Of a stretch of DNA of 64,000 nucleotides, positions 33,336-45,680 are shown one piece after another. Position 1 is the stretch's first letter. Every line of letters begins with the position of its first letter. The translations under genes were made by a program, and so were the position numbers. Below the pieces are notes generated by a model that had not been told where the DNA came from, searched no databases, and saw only the letters and a program-made list of their open reading frames with translations. The DNA comes from Notamacropus eugenii (taxonomy: Eukaryota; Chordata; Mammalia; Diprotodontia; Macropodidae): assembly GCF_028372415.1 (NCBI RefSeq), contig NC_092872.1, positions 264,517,008 through 264,581,007 on the forward strand, in the 5' to 3' direction.

Positions 33336-34795
33336 TATATATACATATATAAATTGAAAGTGCTATATAAATTCTAGTTATTATTTTTCACTCAACTAAT
33401 AACAGAGGGAAAATCAGATAGAACACATAACTGAGATTCCTCTCTTTGTAAGGGGGTACCTCCATGGAAGGTAAGCATAGTAAATGTATAACTGCTTGTT
33501 GTATGAATGAGCAAACGTTAATTAACAAATTGCAATAGGGATGCCTCTATCCCCCTCCCTCACAACAAAATTACATAACATGCCTCTTTATTTTGTTCTC
33601 AAGCACTGACACTATAAGAGGTTTTACCATAAATCATCATCGTATCAACTGGTTTTTGTTTCTCCAGCATCACTGGAGACTAGTGATGGATAAAAGCAGA
33701 GATAATAGTGATTCATTAAAAGGTAGCTACCATGTCCTTATGTAAAAATCTGTAAGCTTTAGGTGGAGCATAAATCATATGGAATCTTGGCACAGACATA
33801 TTAGAAGGCCATTTTGAGTCACATGCATTGGCAATTGTTTTTTGCATCAGCCATAAAGTTTTATATATGCACCTATTTCTCATGCAAATAAGAACTTAGA
33901 CTATCTATTTGAAACTACCTTGTGACCAGGGAAGACATTTTTCCACCTGCTGCCTGACTGGTCCTTCTCATTACAGTGGCATGTTGCATAAAGACTTTGT
34001 TGGACATAGAAAAACTTAATCTTTTAATAATGGTAATACTGAAAGAAATTGCTTTCCTGAGTCTATAAAAAATGGGGAATTGAGTCTGTAGTACTGTGAT
34101 TACTTCCCTGCTGTTTAGTTTGTGTCTCCCTTACTCCCATAGAAGACAAGTTGACATTTCCTTTCTATTTTCTTTTACTCTTGACAAGATATGTCGCCAG
34201 TTCCAATTCTGTTTAGTGACTGGTGTTCTGTTGGTGAATTAACCTAATTCTTTTTTTTTTTCTTAACCAAGCAGAAGCAACCTTATTATGGTGCTTGTCC
34301 TAGAAGATATTTTGCAGAGGGTGGGGAGGGGACACAATTCTAACAAGAGCCTGACTTAGTTTCATACTGAGTAATATTATAGAGCATCATTGAGAAAATG
34401 ATATTTTGGATTGTTGATGATGACAATGTTGCTGCAGCTGTTGCTGTTTTCCTTCAAATAAACAGTTTTCAAGATCATCAAGTGGATCCATGCCATATAT
34501 TCCCAGTAGAATGGGACAGTGGAAGGGAAGATCCATTTTCTTTTCCTCTAAAATATGCAACGTTCATAGGAATCAAAGATCCTGGCTTTAATCATGGGAT
34601 CTCCCACTTGCTACCTATAGGATCTCAGATAATATAACCACACAAAAGTAGAGAAGAGAGGAACTTGGTTCTAGGGTGATGTACTAAAATATAGGTAATT
34701 AATAGCCCTTGCAGTACTTCAGCAGCCTGGAAACAAACAAACACATTAATGCATTAGGAAGAATACATAGTTAAAATAGGAAGCTACCAGATACT
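33336..34795. other. Largely non-repetitive DNA, possible conserved element at 33,600-34,060
   Basis: A MIR 3' scrap lies at 33,350-33,385 and a T-run at about 34,250-34,261. The rest matches no repeat I know. At 33,882-33,889 there is a perfect octamer ATGCAAAT, with a SOX-like ATTGTT about 50 nt upstream at 33,834-33,839. A short open frame at 34,398-34,637 shows no known domain. Confidence 0.3.
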
Positions 34796-34798
34796 GAC

Positions 34799-35047
34799 TA
34801 TGGGCAACTGGGTGGTATAGTGAATAGAGTGCCAGGAAGGAGTCAGGAAAATTCATATTCCTGAGCCAAATTTGGCCTCAGACATTTACTAGCTGTGTTA
34901 TCCTCAGCAAGTCACTTACCACATTTTCCTCAGTTTCCTCTTATGTAAGAAGAGCTCCAGAAGGAAATGACAAAACACTCTAGTAACTCTGTCAAGAAAA
35001 TCTCAAATGGGACCACAAAGGCTAGGGCATAGCTGAACAACAAAAAA
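34799..35047 (+). mobile_element. Marsupial tRNA-derived SINE with RTE-like tail, sense
   Basis: 'gggcaactgggtggtatagt', 'gcctcagacatttactagct', 'cctcagtttcctcttatgta', 'tccagaaggaaatgacaaaa' and a tail ending 'gctgaacaacaaaaaac'. It is near full length. Confidence 0.9.
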
Positions 35048-35730
35048 CTACAGATTCTGGCTCATATAAGCTGTCTTACTTTATCCATACCATGGTAGTT
35101 TATCCAACACTGGTCTTGCACCAGTTTCATGAGGTTGTAAATGCTTTGCCCTTGAAAAAAGAATATGCTTTTTTTTTCTCTCATGAAAAAGGAATTTGTT
35201 GCATTTTCTTTGAGTGTGAGACCCTTTTACCTCAAAATTATCCTTTAGACTTCCAGAGTGCTCAGTCTCTTTCTGGCAACTGCAGGGTTAATGGTTCCAT
35301 TAAGGAATCTGAGGATGAAGTTAGCAGTAACTGATTTTGTCATGAAAGAATGAGTTTGTTGACTTTGTCGTATGTGAAGATGGAAGGATTTCAACTTGAG
35401 GTCTTCCTTCATTTTCATCTTTCTTTTCTTTTATTCTTTGTCCTCTTTTCTTTGTTCCTTCTTCTCCTTTCCATCTTTATTTCCTTGCATTCTTGGATTC
35501 TTTTTTTCCCCCATCCATCCTTCCTTCCTTCCCTTTTTTGTCTAATTGAACCCAATTGACAAATGATTTTTGATTATGTGAAAGAAGGTAATTAAGTACT
35601 TTGAGCAGATATGGAACAACTTTAGAAGATTAAAAAAGCGAGTCAGACTATGAATTAAAGCACCACAATTTGCTTGTTATGCAGAAAAGACAATCAAGGT
35701 ATAACCTGGTTACCAAATTACCCACAGATA
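35048..35730. other. Unassigned DNA with a pyrimidine-rich tract
   Basis: A T/C-rich tract occupies about 35,400-35,535, ending in CCATCCATCC and CTTCCTTCCTTCC. An 80-codon open frame at 35,092-35,334 has no recognisable domain and no splice support, so I do not call it. Confidence 0.45.
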
Positions 35731-35734
35731 CCTC

Positions 35735-36185
35735 TTTGGGATCATAGGTTTGTATAGTTGGAAGAGACTTTCAGATCATCTTAAGAATACCTCCTTTGAT
35801 TCTATTACAGACTCTAGATTTCCTCAGTGTGGACACTTGCTTTGCTCATTTACATTGATGCTTTTCATGCTTTCTCAATTTGTCTGAGAAATAGCCTTTT
35901 TCCCCTACTTATCTTCCATCCATAATAGTAGAAAGTTTCCTATGTATCCCTTAGAACCTTGGGAAGAAAATTATAACTAGAATAATTCAGTGGCAGACTT
36001 ATCTAGGATGTCAAATCTATTTATTTATTCATTTGTTCTTGGTTAGTCAATCAGGGTGAAGTGACTTGTACAGGGTTAGACTACTCTTAAGTGCCAAACT
36101 TCTGAGGTTGTATTTGAACTCAGGTCCTTGTAACTCTAGGGACAGTGCTCTATCCATTCACAACCTAGCTATCCCCAGGAATGCC
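35735..36185 (-). mobile_element. L3/CR1-like fragment and MIR-type SINE, antisense
   Basis: Positions 35,740-35,900 resemble antisense L3/CR1 ('ggatcataggtttgtatagt', 'tggaagagactttcagatca'). Positions 36,040-36,180 are the antisense SINE ('gaagtgacttgtacagggtt', 'gaactcaggtccttgtaact', 'ctatccattcacaacctagc'). Confidence 0.65.
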
Positions 36186-36303
36186 AAATTTAGAGGATTC
36201 TGACAAGACTTGATTTTCTTTGGCCCTAATGGGGAAAAAAAGACAGAGCAAACTATCAGTGAGAACAATTTTTTCTTCATTGTTTTGATCAGCATCTGTA
36301 ACT

Positions 36304-36351
36304 TCATTAAGGTAGGTCATTTCCTGCATGAAAGATGCATCCAAATCAATG
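36304..36351 (+). repeat. 48-bp direct repeat, left copy
   Basis: It begins 'tcattaaggtaggtcatttc' and ends 'gcatccaaatcaatg'. It matches 36,548-36,595 at 45 of 48 positions. The two copies bracket a MIR-like scrap and the RTE tail. Confidence 0.9.
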
Positions 36352-36429
36352 ACACTTTAGTTATTAGAAACTTTCTATGTATTTCAGTGTTAAGAACTGG
36401 GGATACAAATCGAGGCAAAAATAGTATTC

Positions 36430-36560
36430 AGTCATTCATGGATTCATTCATTCAGTCAGTCATGTCCAACCATTTGTGACCCATGGAACATAGCATGCCA
36501 GACCCTTCTAACCTCCTCAAACTCTCTGAGTGTGTTCAAGTTCGTATTCATTAAGGTAGG
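36430..36560 (-). mobile_element. RTE/BovB 3' tail, antisense
   Basis: The stretch 'cagtcagtcatgtccaacca', then 'gtgacccatggaacatagca' and 'gccagacccttctaacctcc' is the antisense RTE 3' end. The copy is very short. Confidence 0.75.
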
Positions 36561-36595
36561 TCATTTCCTGTATGAACGCTGCATCCAAATCAATG
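36548..36595 (+). repeat. 48-bp direct repeat, right copy
   Basis: Partner of 36,304-36,351; the three differences lie in the middle third. It directly follows the RTE fragment. Confidence 0.9.
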
Positions 36596-36599
36596 TCCA

Positions 36600-37635
36600 C
36601 ATGTTTAAGACTTGATAGATGGGCTTTCTTTACATTAGTATATGATTTAGAGTGTGTTTTTCTCACTACAACTAGAATTATGTGTCTTTGCCACCGACCT
36701 GCCCAGAAACAGGTTCACTCAGGTCAGGTATAAGTTGATACTCTTCCATTCTCCCATTCAGTTGAAATAATTTGCTACTATGGACGTTGAGTGTGTTTTG
36801 TGGTGGTTATCTTAGGAGAAAAAGAGCTCTACTTGTTATTAATGAACCACACATTTTGTCAATGTATTGTCTTCCAATCTTTAGACATGGATAGCTTATC
36901 TCTCTCTCCAGGGTTTCCAATATTCTATGTATTTCATGGAAGAAACTGATACAGAAAGCAACCAGTCCTAATTCAGTGGGGATCACTCGTCATTCCATTC
37001 CGAGATAGATTCCCAATTTATTTTATTCTTTTTCTAGTTATTGAAAAAATGAAATAAAAAATTATTCTATATTAAAATAATTAAATGAACTGTGTATTCT
37101 TATTCTCTGAAATGTCTGTTTACTGATTCCACTTATGTTTTGACTTAAATAAATGGAATTGTAGAATCAGAGTAGAAAAGGTATTAGAAAACACTTTTTC
37201 TGAGTTCTTGCAAATAAGGAATTTTATTCAGAGATGAATAAAATGATTTGTATGGAATCACCCAGCTGGCAAATCACAAATATGAGATTTGAATATTTAT
37301 TCAATTAATCAAAACCTAACACTTTTCCCTTTGTACTATGTGATCCTTCTACAAATATATAGATATATGAATATAGATACTCAAATGAAATGTATGTGCA
37401 TATACATGTATCTACATATGTATATGCACATGAGTATACATATATAACATGTATGCATAAATTCATCTGTGTGCATCCATGTGTCTATTTGAGTAAAAAT
37501 AAATAGAAAGATTGCAAAGTGCAATGGAAACATCTAGAATTTGATTAAAAAGACAGGAGTTCAAATATCCTTTTTAAATTCATCATTTGTTATCCTGTGC
37601 AAGAACTCAAGTTAAAATAAAAGGTAGTGTACCTG
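36600..37635. other. Unassigned DNA with an antisense MIR scrap and a TA/CA tract
   Basis: A weak antisense MIR is visible at about 37,180-37,345 ('atggaatcacccagctggca'). Alternating ATG/TATA/CATA sequence occupies about 37,355-37,465. No gene is seen. Confidence 0.45.
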
Positions 37636-37639
37636 TGTG

Positions 37640-37950
37640 TCCTCATCCTTTGTTGCCAAAGAACACCATGCCATCAGAGAAATGATGACATGACTTACAC
37701 TTGACTTTGTTTTGACTGAGAGAGGGCTGTGCAGGTCACCAGCCTCACTTCTCCTCCAGAGCCATCTGAATCCAGTGACCAGATATTCATCAGGATGACT
37801 GGATATGACCCAGGATGAGGCAATTGGGGTTAAATGCCTCGCCCAAGGTCACACAGCTAGTTAGTGCCAAATATCTGAGGTGAGATTTGAACTCAGGTCC
37901 TCCCAACTCCTGCACTGGTATTCTATCCACTGCACCACCTAGCTGCCAAG
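37640..37950. mobile_element. Composite marsupial SINE: MAR-type head fused to an antisense tRNA-SINE
   Basis: Positions 37,640-37,815 follow the MAR-type unit ('gccaaagaacaccatgccat', 'accagcctcacttctcctcc', 'gagccatctgaatccagtga'). Positions 37,815-37,950 are the well-preserved antisense marsupial SINE head ('cgcccaaggtcacacagcta', 'tttgaactcaggtcctccca', 'ccactgcaccacctagctgc'). It is among the least diverged SINE segments here. Confidence 0.75.
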
Positions 37951-38979
37951 TATTTCTGAAATGGCTATTTGAAGAAAAAGGTTACCCTGGCATCTCAATG
38001 CCAGAGAGAAGTTCTTTTAATTCTTTCTAAACTGGAAAACGTTAACTTAATAGACCATTAGTATGTTCATGACTTTTTCATCATGTATTGTTTCCACTAT
38101 ATATTTTAGGGAAAAAATGAGGTTTAGGAGGACAGTATAAATTGACAGAGGAAAAGGGCAGACACTAAAAACTAATTCAAGAGTTGTTCATTGTATAAGG
38201 AATGTCATCTAAAACGAGCATAAACCTTGAGAGTTACCATATTCAGAGGAGTCCACTTAAGCACAGAACTTTTCTGACACCATTGAAACTACTGACAACA
38301 ATGGCATATAAATGTTTCTCATAAATGAAAAGCAATTACAGTGTGGACCATGAGCCATTTTATTGAATGAAAGAGAAGGAAGAAGAATAGAAAGAAATGG
38401 AAAAGGAGGAGGAGAAACAAGGAGTGGAGGAGAGAGACAGAGGAAAGGAAAAGGAGGAGAGGAGAAAAGAGGAGGAATACAACATTTCAAAATGATTCTA
38501 ATTTCGGAGCTCAGAAGTACAAATAAGGATTGGAGAGATATGGAACTCTAAGGAACTTCTTCAGGGAATGTTTGGAAATTTTAAATAAAACTCCTGGCGG
38601 ACAGAATGGAGAAGATTATAGTAAAATACACATTGTTTTCAATTCTGCAAAAAATGCTTTAAGTGTGTTCATCTTGGGCTTTTAGGTTACAAAAATTCTA
38701 TGATTAAAAAAAGGTCAGAAAATTTCAAGGAAACACCCGAATGGATTTTAAGTAGCCCAAAAGAATCCCAAGAGGAGTTCATTAACTTCATGGGTTTCTG
38801 AAACACTGAGCATTCCACTAGTTTGTAGGCATTCAATTAAAGTTAATATGGTGACTGTCACTTTTTAAAAACAAATTATCTATGAAGTTGGACACCAGGA
38901 GGTGTAGGTATAGTTACTTTAAAAACAAGTGATTCATACTCATTAGAGAAAAAAAATATGTAAGAAATATATAAATTCA
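37951..38979. other. Unassigned DNA with a GA-rich tract
   Basis: An A/G-only stretch with GGA and GGAGAG units runs from about 38,366 to 38,475. The rest is AT-rich without a nameable element. Confidence 0.45.
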
Positions 38980-40722
38980 CATGTGGAGCCAAGATGATGG
39001 AGTAGAAAGACGTGTATACTTTAGCGCTTTCCCCACAGCCCATAAAATACCTGTAAAAAAAGACTATCAACGAATTCGAGAGCAGCAGAAGCCACAGAAC
39101 AACATAGTGAAAGAGGTTTCCAGCCAAAGGTAACCTCGAAGGCCAACAGAAAAGGTCTATCTCACTGGACACTGAGAAGAATGGAGCAAAGACCTAGCTG
39201 CGCAGCACTGGGAGGAACAGGACCCGAATAAACCTCCTGGGAAGAATTCCCAGCAGGGAGGGTCCCAGATCCCTCAACCTACAAGAGACAAAGAAAGCTG
39301 CAAAGTTAGTGTGGGATGGCTTTCCCAGCTGGGTGAGATGGGAGCGGGATCCCGCCAGCAGAGGTGGTGGCAGCAGCAGCAGCAACAGTGGGCAGTGGCT
39401 GTGGAAGCAGCCTGGGTCCACTGTCCAGGAAGCTCAGCTTAAAGCCTGTGGGGGAACTGAGCAGTTGATTTGAACCTCAGCCCTCAGTGACAGCCGCCCC
39501 CACTCAAAGACCCAGGGGGAATTGAGCAGCTGATCTGAATCTCAGCCATGGGCATGGTACTGGGGGAGGAGGAGCACTAGGACTTTCCTCTTGACAAAAG
39601 ATTCAGAAGTCAAGGAAATGGCTGGGAAAATGGCCCCCCAAAAAAGAAAAAATAAGACCATAGAAGTTTGCTTTCTTAGTGAACAGGTGTCTCCTCCCAT
39701 TCTTTTAGGTGAGGAAAAACAAAGCATACTGCCAGAAGAAGTCCAGGGTTCTGACTCCAGTACCTGCAAAATTAGCAGGAAATGGATTCAAGCCATACAA
39801 AAGCTTGAAAAGCAAGTTAGCAATTTGCTAAAGGAGAACTGAAAAAATGTTGAGGAAAATAACACATTTAAAAATAGGCTAACTCAATTGGAAAAAGAGG
39901 TCCAAAAAGCCAATGAGAAGGAGGCTTTAAAAAGCAGAATTAGCCAAATAGAAAAGAAGGTTCAAAAGTTCACTGAACAAAATTGTTATTTAAAAGAGAA
40001 ACTGGATTTCGGGGAAGCTAATGACTATGAGATAAACTAAGAAGTTAAAAAACAAAACCAAAAGATTGAAAAATAGAAGATAATGATCCAGGAGAGACAA
40101 TTTAAAAAACATGGGACTACCTGAAAGTCATGATTAACAAAAGAGCCTAGACGTTTTCTTTCATGAAATTATCAAGGAAAACTGCCCTGACATTCTAGAA
40201 TCAGAGGGCAAAATAAATGTTGACTGAATATACCAATCACCACCTGGAAGAGATCCGAAAAGAGAAACTCCTAGGAATACTGTGGCCAAATTTCAGAGTT
40301 CCCAGGTCAAGGAGAAAATAGTGCAAGCAACTAGAAAGAAACAATTTGAGTACTGTGGAAATACAAGCAGGATAACACAGGATCTGGCAGCTTCTACATG
40401 AAGGGATCAAAGGGCTTGGAATAGGATATTCCAGAAGTCAAAGGAACTAGGATTAAAACCAAGAATATGTACCCAGCAAAACTGAGTATAATCCTTCAAG
40501 GGAATAAATGGTCATTCAATTTTCCAGCATTCATGATGAAAAGACCAGAACAGAAGAGAAAATTTGACTTTCAAACATAAGAGTCAGGAGAAGCATGAAA
40601 AGATAAACAGGAAAGTGAAATCATAAAGGACTTTCTAAAGATGAACTGTTGCCATTCCTACATGGTAAGATAATATTTGTAACTCTTGAATCTTTTCTCA
40701 GTATTTGGGTAGGTGGAGGTAT

Positions 40723-40775
<53 letters not shown>

Positions 40776-41603
40776 GCTTGAGCTGAATCACCAGAGATGA
40801 TATCCATAAAAAAATAAAATTAAGGGGTGAGAGAGGAAAACATTGGGAGGAGAAAGGGAGAAATGGAATGGGGCAGACTATCACTCATAAAAGAGAGAAG
40901 AAAAATTTTGTTCAATGGAAAAGAACAGGGAAGAGATGAGGGGGGAAAGTTAAGCTTACTTTCTTCACATATGGCTTAAGGAGGGAATAACATGCTCATT
41001 AAATTTGGTGTGAAAATCTATCTTACACAATAGGAAAGTAAGGGAGCAGGGGACAAGTGGGGTGAGGGGGATGGTAGAAGAGAAGGCAAAAGGGAAGGCA
41101 ATGGAGAAGGGAGCAACTAGAAGTAAACACTTTTGGAAAGGGACAAGGTCAAATGAGAGAATAGAAAAGAAAGGGGCCGCAGGGTAGGATGGAGGGCAAT
41201 ATAGTTAGTCTTACTCAGCAAGACTATTATGGAAGTCTTTTGCAAAACAACACATATAAAGTGTGCGTTGAATTGCTTGCCTTCTCAGTGGAGATGTGTA
41301 GGGAGGGAGGGAGAGAGAGAAGTTGGAATTCAAAGTATTAGAAACAAATGGTGAGAATTATTATTGCATATAACTGGGAAATAAGAAATATAGGTGATGG
41401 TGTAAAGAAATTTATCTTACCCTATGAGAAAAGAGAGAAGATGTTGATAAGGGAAGGGTGGAGTGTGGTGGAAGGGAGGATACATTGAGCGAAGGGGTAA
41501 TCAGAATGCAAGGCATTATGGGGTGGTGGGAGGGGAGAGATGGGGAGAAAAAATGGAATGTAAAATTTTGTGGAAATGAATGCCGAAACCTAAAAATAAA
41601 AAA
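38980..41603 (+). mobile_element. HAL1-D: nearly complete half-L1 (ORF1, no ORF2)
   Basis: 5' leader 38,980-39,590 ('gagccaagatgatggagtag'). ORF1 starts at 39,617 (MAGKMAPQKRKNKTIE) and has coiled-coil repeats (NRLTQLEKEVQKANE) and the PGRDPKRETPRNTVAKFQ region to about 40,400. A purine-rich spacer with a CA repeat (40,728-40,768) runs to about 41,215. A direct jump into L1 3'UTR (ATTGCTTGCCTTCTCAGTGG) then leads to an A-rich tail near 41,600. Imperfect flanking repeats AAATATATAAATTCA (38,965) and AAATATACAAATTGA (41,604) are probable target-site duplications. Several stops lie in ORF1, so it is inactive. The HAL1 class is known in opossum. Confidence 0.85.
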
Positions 41604-41619
41604 AAATATACAAATTGAA

Positions 41620-42810
41620 CAGAGTGCATATTTTAGTCATATTTCATGGGAAGAAAACATAAGATTATCACATCCGAATTGAGTAGAGTTGAGAAAATAT
41701 GGAGATGGATTTTTAAAATGAATGAACCCACAGAAGGAATAATACAACCATCTATTGTTTTAGCAACATTTTATACACAACTATCCAATATAATAATTGT
41801 AATTTAAAAACTAAAGTCAATACAGGTAATGTTGGGAATTATTGCTAATTAAAAGTGATTTTATTGATGGACTTTTTTTAGCAGGTGTTGGAGGGTAATT
41901 AGGAAATTCAGTATAGAAATGTTTTCTCTCATTTCCTTTCCATTAATTATTTAGGATTTGCTTTTCATATAGTGGAATTCAATTTCCTATTTGAATGATC
42001 TGAATTCTGCTAAAAACGAAATAGATGCTGTCTTGTAAGCTCTGTACCTCTGCATTAGAGCATAAGTACTTGCAAACTATAGTGGTGAAAAGGGTGAAAA
42101 AGGTAACAAGAAAAGAAAAGGTAAACATCATCTAACAATATGCCAAGCAAATGATTGTACTAAAACTCACTTTCTTTACATCATACAAATTAAAAAAATA
42201 TTCCATGCAAAGGAAATATATATTCACATATATACATGTATGTCTATATACAGATATACATACATGCTTATGTATGTGAGTGCAAATATGTATGCATATT
42301 TTTGTGTGAGTGTGAATTCTCACGATGAAAGTCTCACAGAAAAATAAACAAAGTAACTGAAGAAAAAAGACACAAGAGAAAGCATAGTATGATGAAAAGG
42401 TTTTATGCAGCACAAAAAAGTGAAGATTAGATTCTGGAAAAAATGGGATGAAAAGTTCAAAAAATTAGATCCTGGGATATGAGAATGGAACACAAGAAAT
42501 TCTTGGGTAGGTCATGTATTTAATTTTTAAAAAGTAACAAGATAGATAAAGATGGGAATAAGAACTCCTCCAGAAGAATTTAGAAAAAAAAATAGATTTA
42601 AATCAGAAAAGATTAAACACTTTACAATTATAAAGTTTGAAAAATGCTTTCAAGTTTTAAAATTAAAAAAAGAAAGAATGACTAAGACACAATATAAAAC
42701 TTCAGCTTTATAATAATAGATACTTGTCCCATATAACACAAATGGGAAAACCAGAACACAATATGTGTAGAAATAAAAATGAATATCTTCAAAGATAAAG
42801 TTTTTAGAGA
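41620..42810. other. Unassigned AT-rich DNA
   Basis: A TATA/CATA-rich tract at about 42,215-42,305 is the only clear low-complexity part. No gene or nameable transposon is supported. Confidence 0.45.
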
Positions 42811-43000
42811 ATGGGTGGGGAACCTGTGGCCTCAAGGTAACATATGACCTTCTAGGTCCTTGGGTGGGGTCTTTTGACTGAGTGTAAGTTTTACAGAATA
42901 AATTATTTTATTAAGAGGATTTGTTATATGAAATTTGGATTCAGCCAAAGAGTTATACTTGAGATCCTAGAGAGCTACATGTGACCTCAAGGCCACTAGT
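42811..43000. mobile_element. Fold-back MITE (hAT-like)
   Basis: The left half reads 'gtggggaacctgtggcctca', then 'catatgaccttctaggtcct', 'gactgagtgtaagttttac'. The right half is its inverse: 'gaaatttggattcagccaaa', 'gagatcctagagagctacat', 'gtgacctcaaggccac'. The whole 190 bp is therefore one long imperfect hairpin with a short loop near 42,908. The left terminus GGGTGGGGAACC suits a hAT-type terminal repeat. The right terminus is eroded past GGCCACTAG. Confidence 0.75.
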
Positions 43001-43009
43001 CATACATAC

Positions 43010-43829
43010 CTAATTTATAAAGAATTTAGAGCTCTTAATTATTGATCTCCCAGAATTGGCCAGTGAAACCAAAGTGACAATTATTAAATTTCTAGAAAGC
43101 ATTACACAGCTAGAACACATTGGAAAGAGACACTAAATTGCAAATACAGAGAATATACAGACCACTTGGAATTAATCTCAGTTTTTACTCTACTGGTTGT
43201 GTGGTCCTGAATTAGTTCAGCTTCAGTTTTGAAGAGATTTTATGAATAGTAAAGAGAAGGGAATTTCATTTTGGGTAAGAATAATTTATGCCACACAGAA
43301 CCATTTATCCACCACATTAAATGAAGGATGTGGCTTAAGTGGCAGCACAAAAGATGCTAATTGCATTGTACCTCAAGGATGGAACAACCTGGAATGCTGA
43401 ACCTGCTCTTACATTAATGAAAATTATCTATTAATGAGATTGTAGATTTTCAATTATTCTTTCAAAGAAAGGCATAAATAAGCAAGATTTAGGGTAAACC
43501 TGGGTTTCACTCTCACTTCTGATACTAGCTAGCTGTGTCATCCTGGAAAGCTTGATTAGTTTCTTTAAGATTCAATTTGGTCACCTGAAAATGGAGGCAA
43601 TAATAATTTCAATACTTAATCACTGCATTTGTAAGAGGATAAAATGAGGTAATATGTACAAAATGCTTTCAAACCCAGATAGAACTACTTATTTCACTTG
43701 AAGTGAAAAATTACAGAAAAAGTAAAAAAAATACATTTCCCATTCCAGACAATAATATCACCAAAATCATGTCATAAATAGGACAAGTTTATATAAGTCA
43801 TACATACTTAAGTGGAAACCAAATGACAG
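43010..43829 (+). mobile_element. Unassigned DNA followed by a sense MIR
   Basis: Positions 43,490-43,690 are a decayed MIR ('actagctagctgtgtcatcc', 'ctgaaaatggaggcaataat'). Positions 43,270-43,470 look non-repetitive with several TAAT sites. The rest is unassigned. Confidence 0.5.
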
Positions 43830-45680
43830 TTCTGGGAACCAAGATGGCAGAATAAATAAATCATATAACTCATACTCATCTCAAAACAACCAGAAAATAG
43901 CACACCCAAACAAATCTTGGTAGAACAGAAGCAGCAAAATGATGGGGTGAAACAATGTTTGAGCTGAATAAACTTGGAAGAAGAGCAGGAAAGATCTTTC
44001 TCACTCAGGTGAAAGGGGAGTACAGTCTAAGACAAGGAGCTTTTCAGTAGTCCAGCAGCAAGTCCCATTACAACTAAACAGTGGGAGATCTTGAACCCCA
44101 CTGCAATTGAGCAGGCAAACTCAAGATCAGAACTCGTCACATGCCTCAGGATAGCCAGGAAACAGACAGAATTCAGCTCCAAGAACCACCACCTCCTTCA
44201 TCATAGCCCTGGTCAAACAACTTCCAATGCTAAGACCTCCATATGCTTCAGGGTAGCATGTTGCAGTGTAGCATGTAACACAAACATTTCAATGGCCTCA
44301 GAAAACAAAAAACAGCAGCCCTAGGACAGCAGCTCCCCAGGTAAATTAACAGAATTCTGCTGTCTATAAATGCACCAGACTCACCACCACCACAACGTCA
44401 GTGTAGCACCAGACACTAACATCCCATATGGGCCTCAGGGCAACATCAGTACAGTCACTAGGAACAAATCTTTGAAACAAGAAGCATGAGACAATGCCTG
44501 TTCCACTCAGAGCAGTGCAGAGTTCAAATCTGAAAGAAAAGAAAAAGGCCCCAAGATGAGAAAAATAACAAAAATATATCTAACCATAGAAAGTTATTAT
44601 GATGACAGGTAAGATCAAAACACAGAAGAGGGCAGCAATGTTTAAACACATATGGGCATAACCTCAAAGAAAAATGGGAAGGGGTTTCAAGTCCATAAGG
44701 AATTCAGGGAAGAGGTCAAAAGAGAGCTCAAAAATCATATAAAAGAGGTAGAAGAAAAATTAATTGAGAAAAGAAATGAGAGTGATTCAAGAGATTTATG
44801 AAAAAAGAGTCAACAGCTTGAAAGAAGAAAACAGCTGCTTAAAAAGTACAATTCACCAAATGGAAAAGGAAAAACAAAAATCCACTAAAAAAAACAAATC
44901 CTTAAAGAGTAAAACTAGCCAAGTAGAAAAGAAAGTACAAAAGTTATTCGAGGAAAACAGCTTCTTAAAAGTTAGAATTGAACAAGTGGAGCCTACTGAT
45001 GCTATGAGGAATCAAGAATCAATCATTTTTTTAAACATGAAAACATAGAAGAAAATATAAAATACGTAATGGAAAAGAAAAAAACTAACCAAGAAAATAG
45101 ATCCAGGGGAGATAATATCAGAATCATTGTATTACCTGAAAGTCATAATCAAAGGAGGACCTGAATAGCACTTTTCAATAAATTATCAGAGAAAACTACT
45201 CTCATATCCTGGAACCAGAGGGCAATAGGCATTCAGAGTAATTACCTAACACCTCAGTAAAGAGATCTCCAAACAAAAACTCCAAGGAACATTATAGCCA
45301 ATACTTAAGAACTATCAAGTTAAGGAAAAAATAATTCAAGTGACCAAGAAACAACAGCAACAATTAAAATATTGGGAATCTACAACCAAGATTACAAAGG
45401 ATATAACAAATGCAGCATAAAATGATTAAAGATCACAAAATATGATTTTCCAGAATACAAAAGAGCTAGGACCATGACAATCATCCAGCAAAATTCACCA
45501 TAATATATCAGGGCATTAAAAAATGATCATTCAATAAAATAGAAAGATTTCCAGCTTTCATAAGGGGAAGACCAGATTCAAATTGAAAATTTCATCTACA
45601 ATATCATGACTCAGATAAAATTTTTAAAAAGTAAATACTAAACTATATACATCCCCACATGGGAAGAAGATACTCATAAA
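43830..45680 (+). mobile_element. L1-E, 5' part: leader and decayed ORF1
   Basis: The leader starts near 43,835 ('gggaaccaagatggcagaat'). The ORF1 coiled coil is readable at 44,764-45,048: LKSTIHQMEKEKQKS, then SKTSQVEKKVQKLFEENS, then VRIEQVEPTDAMRNQE. The C-terminal region with SRGDNIRI-like and PEGN-like wording runs to about 45,440. An eroded spacer follows until an antisense insertion at 45,681. Confidence 0.75.
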
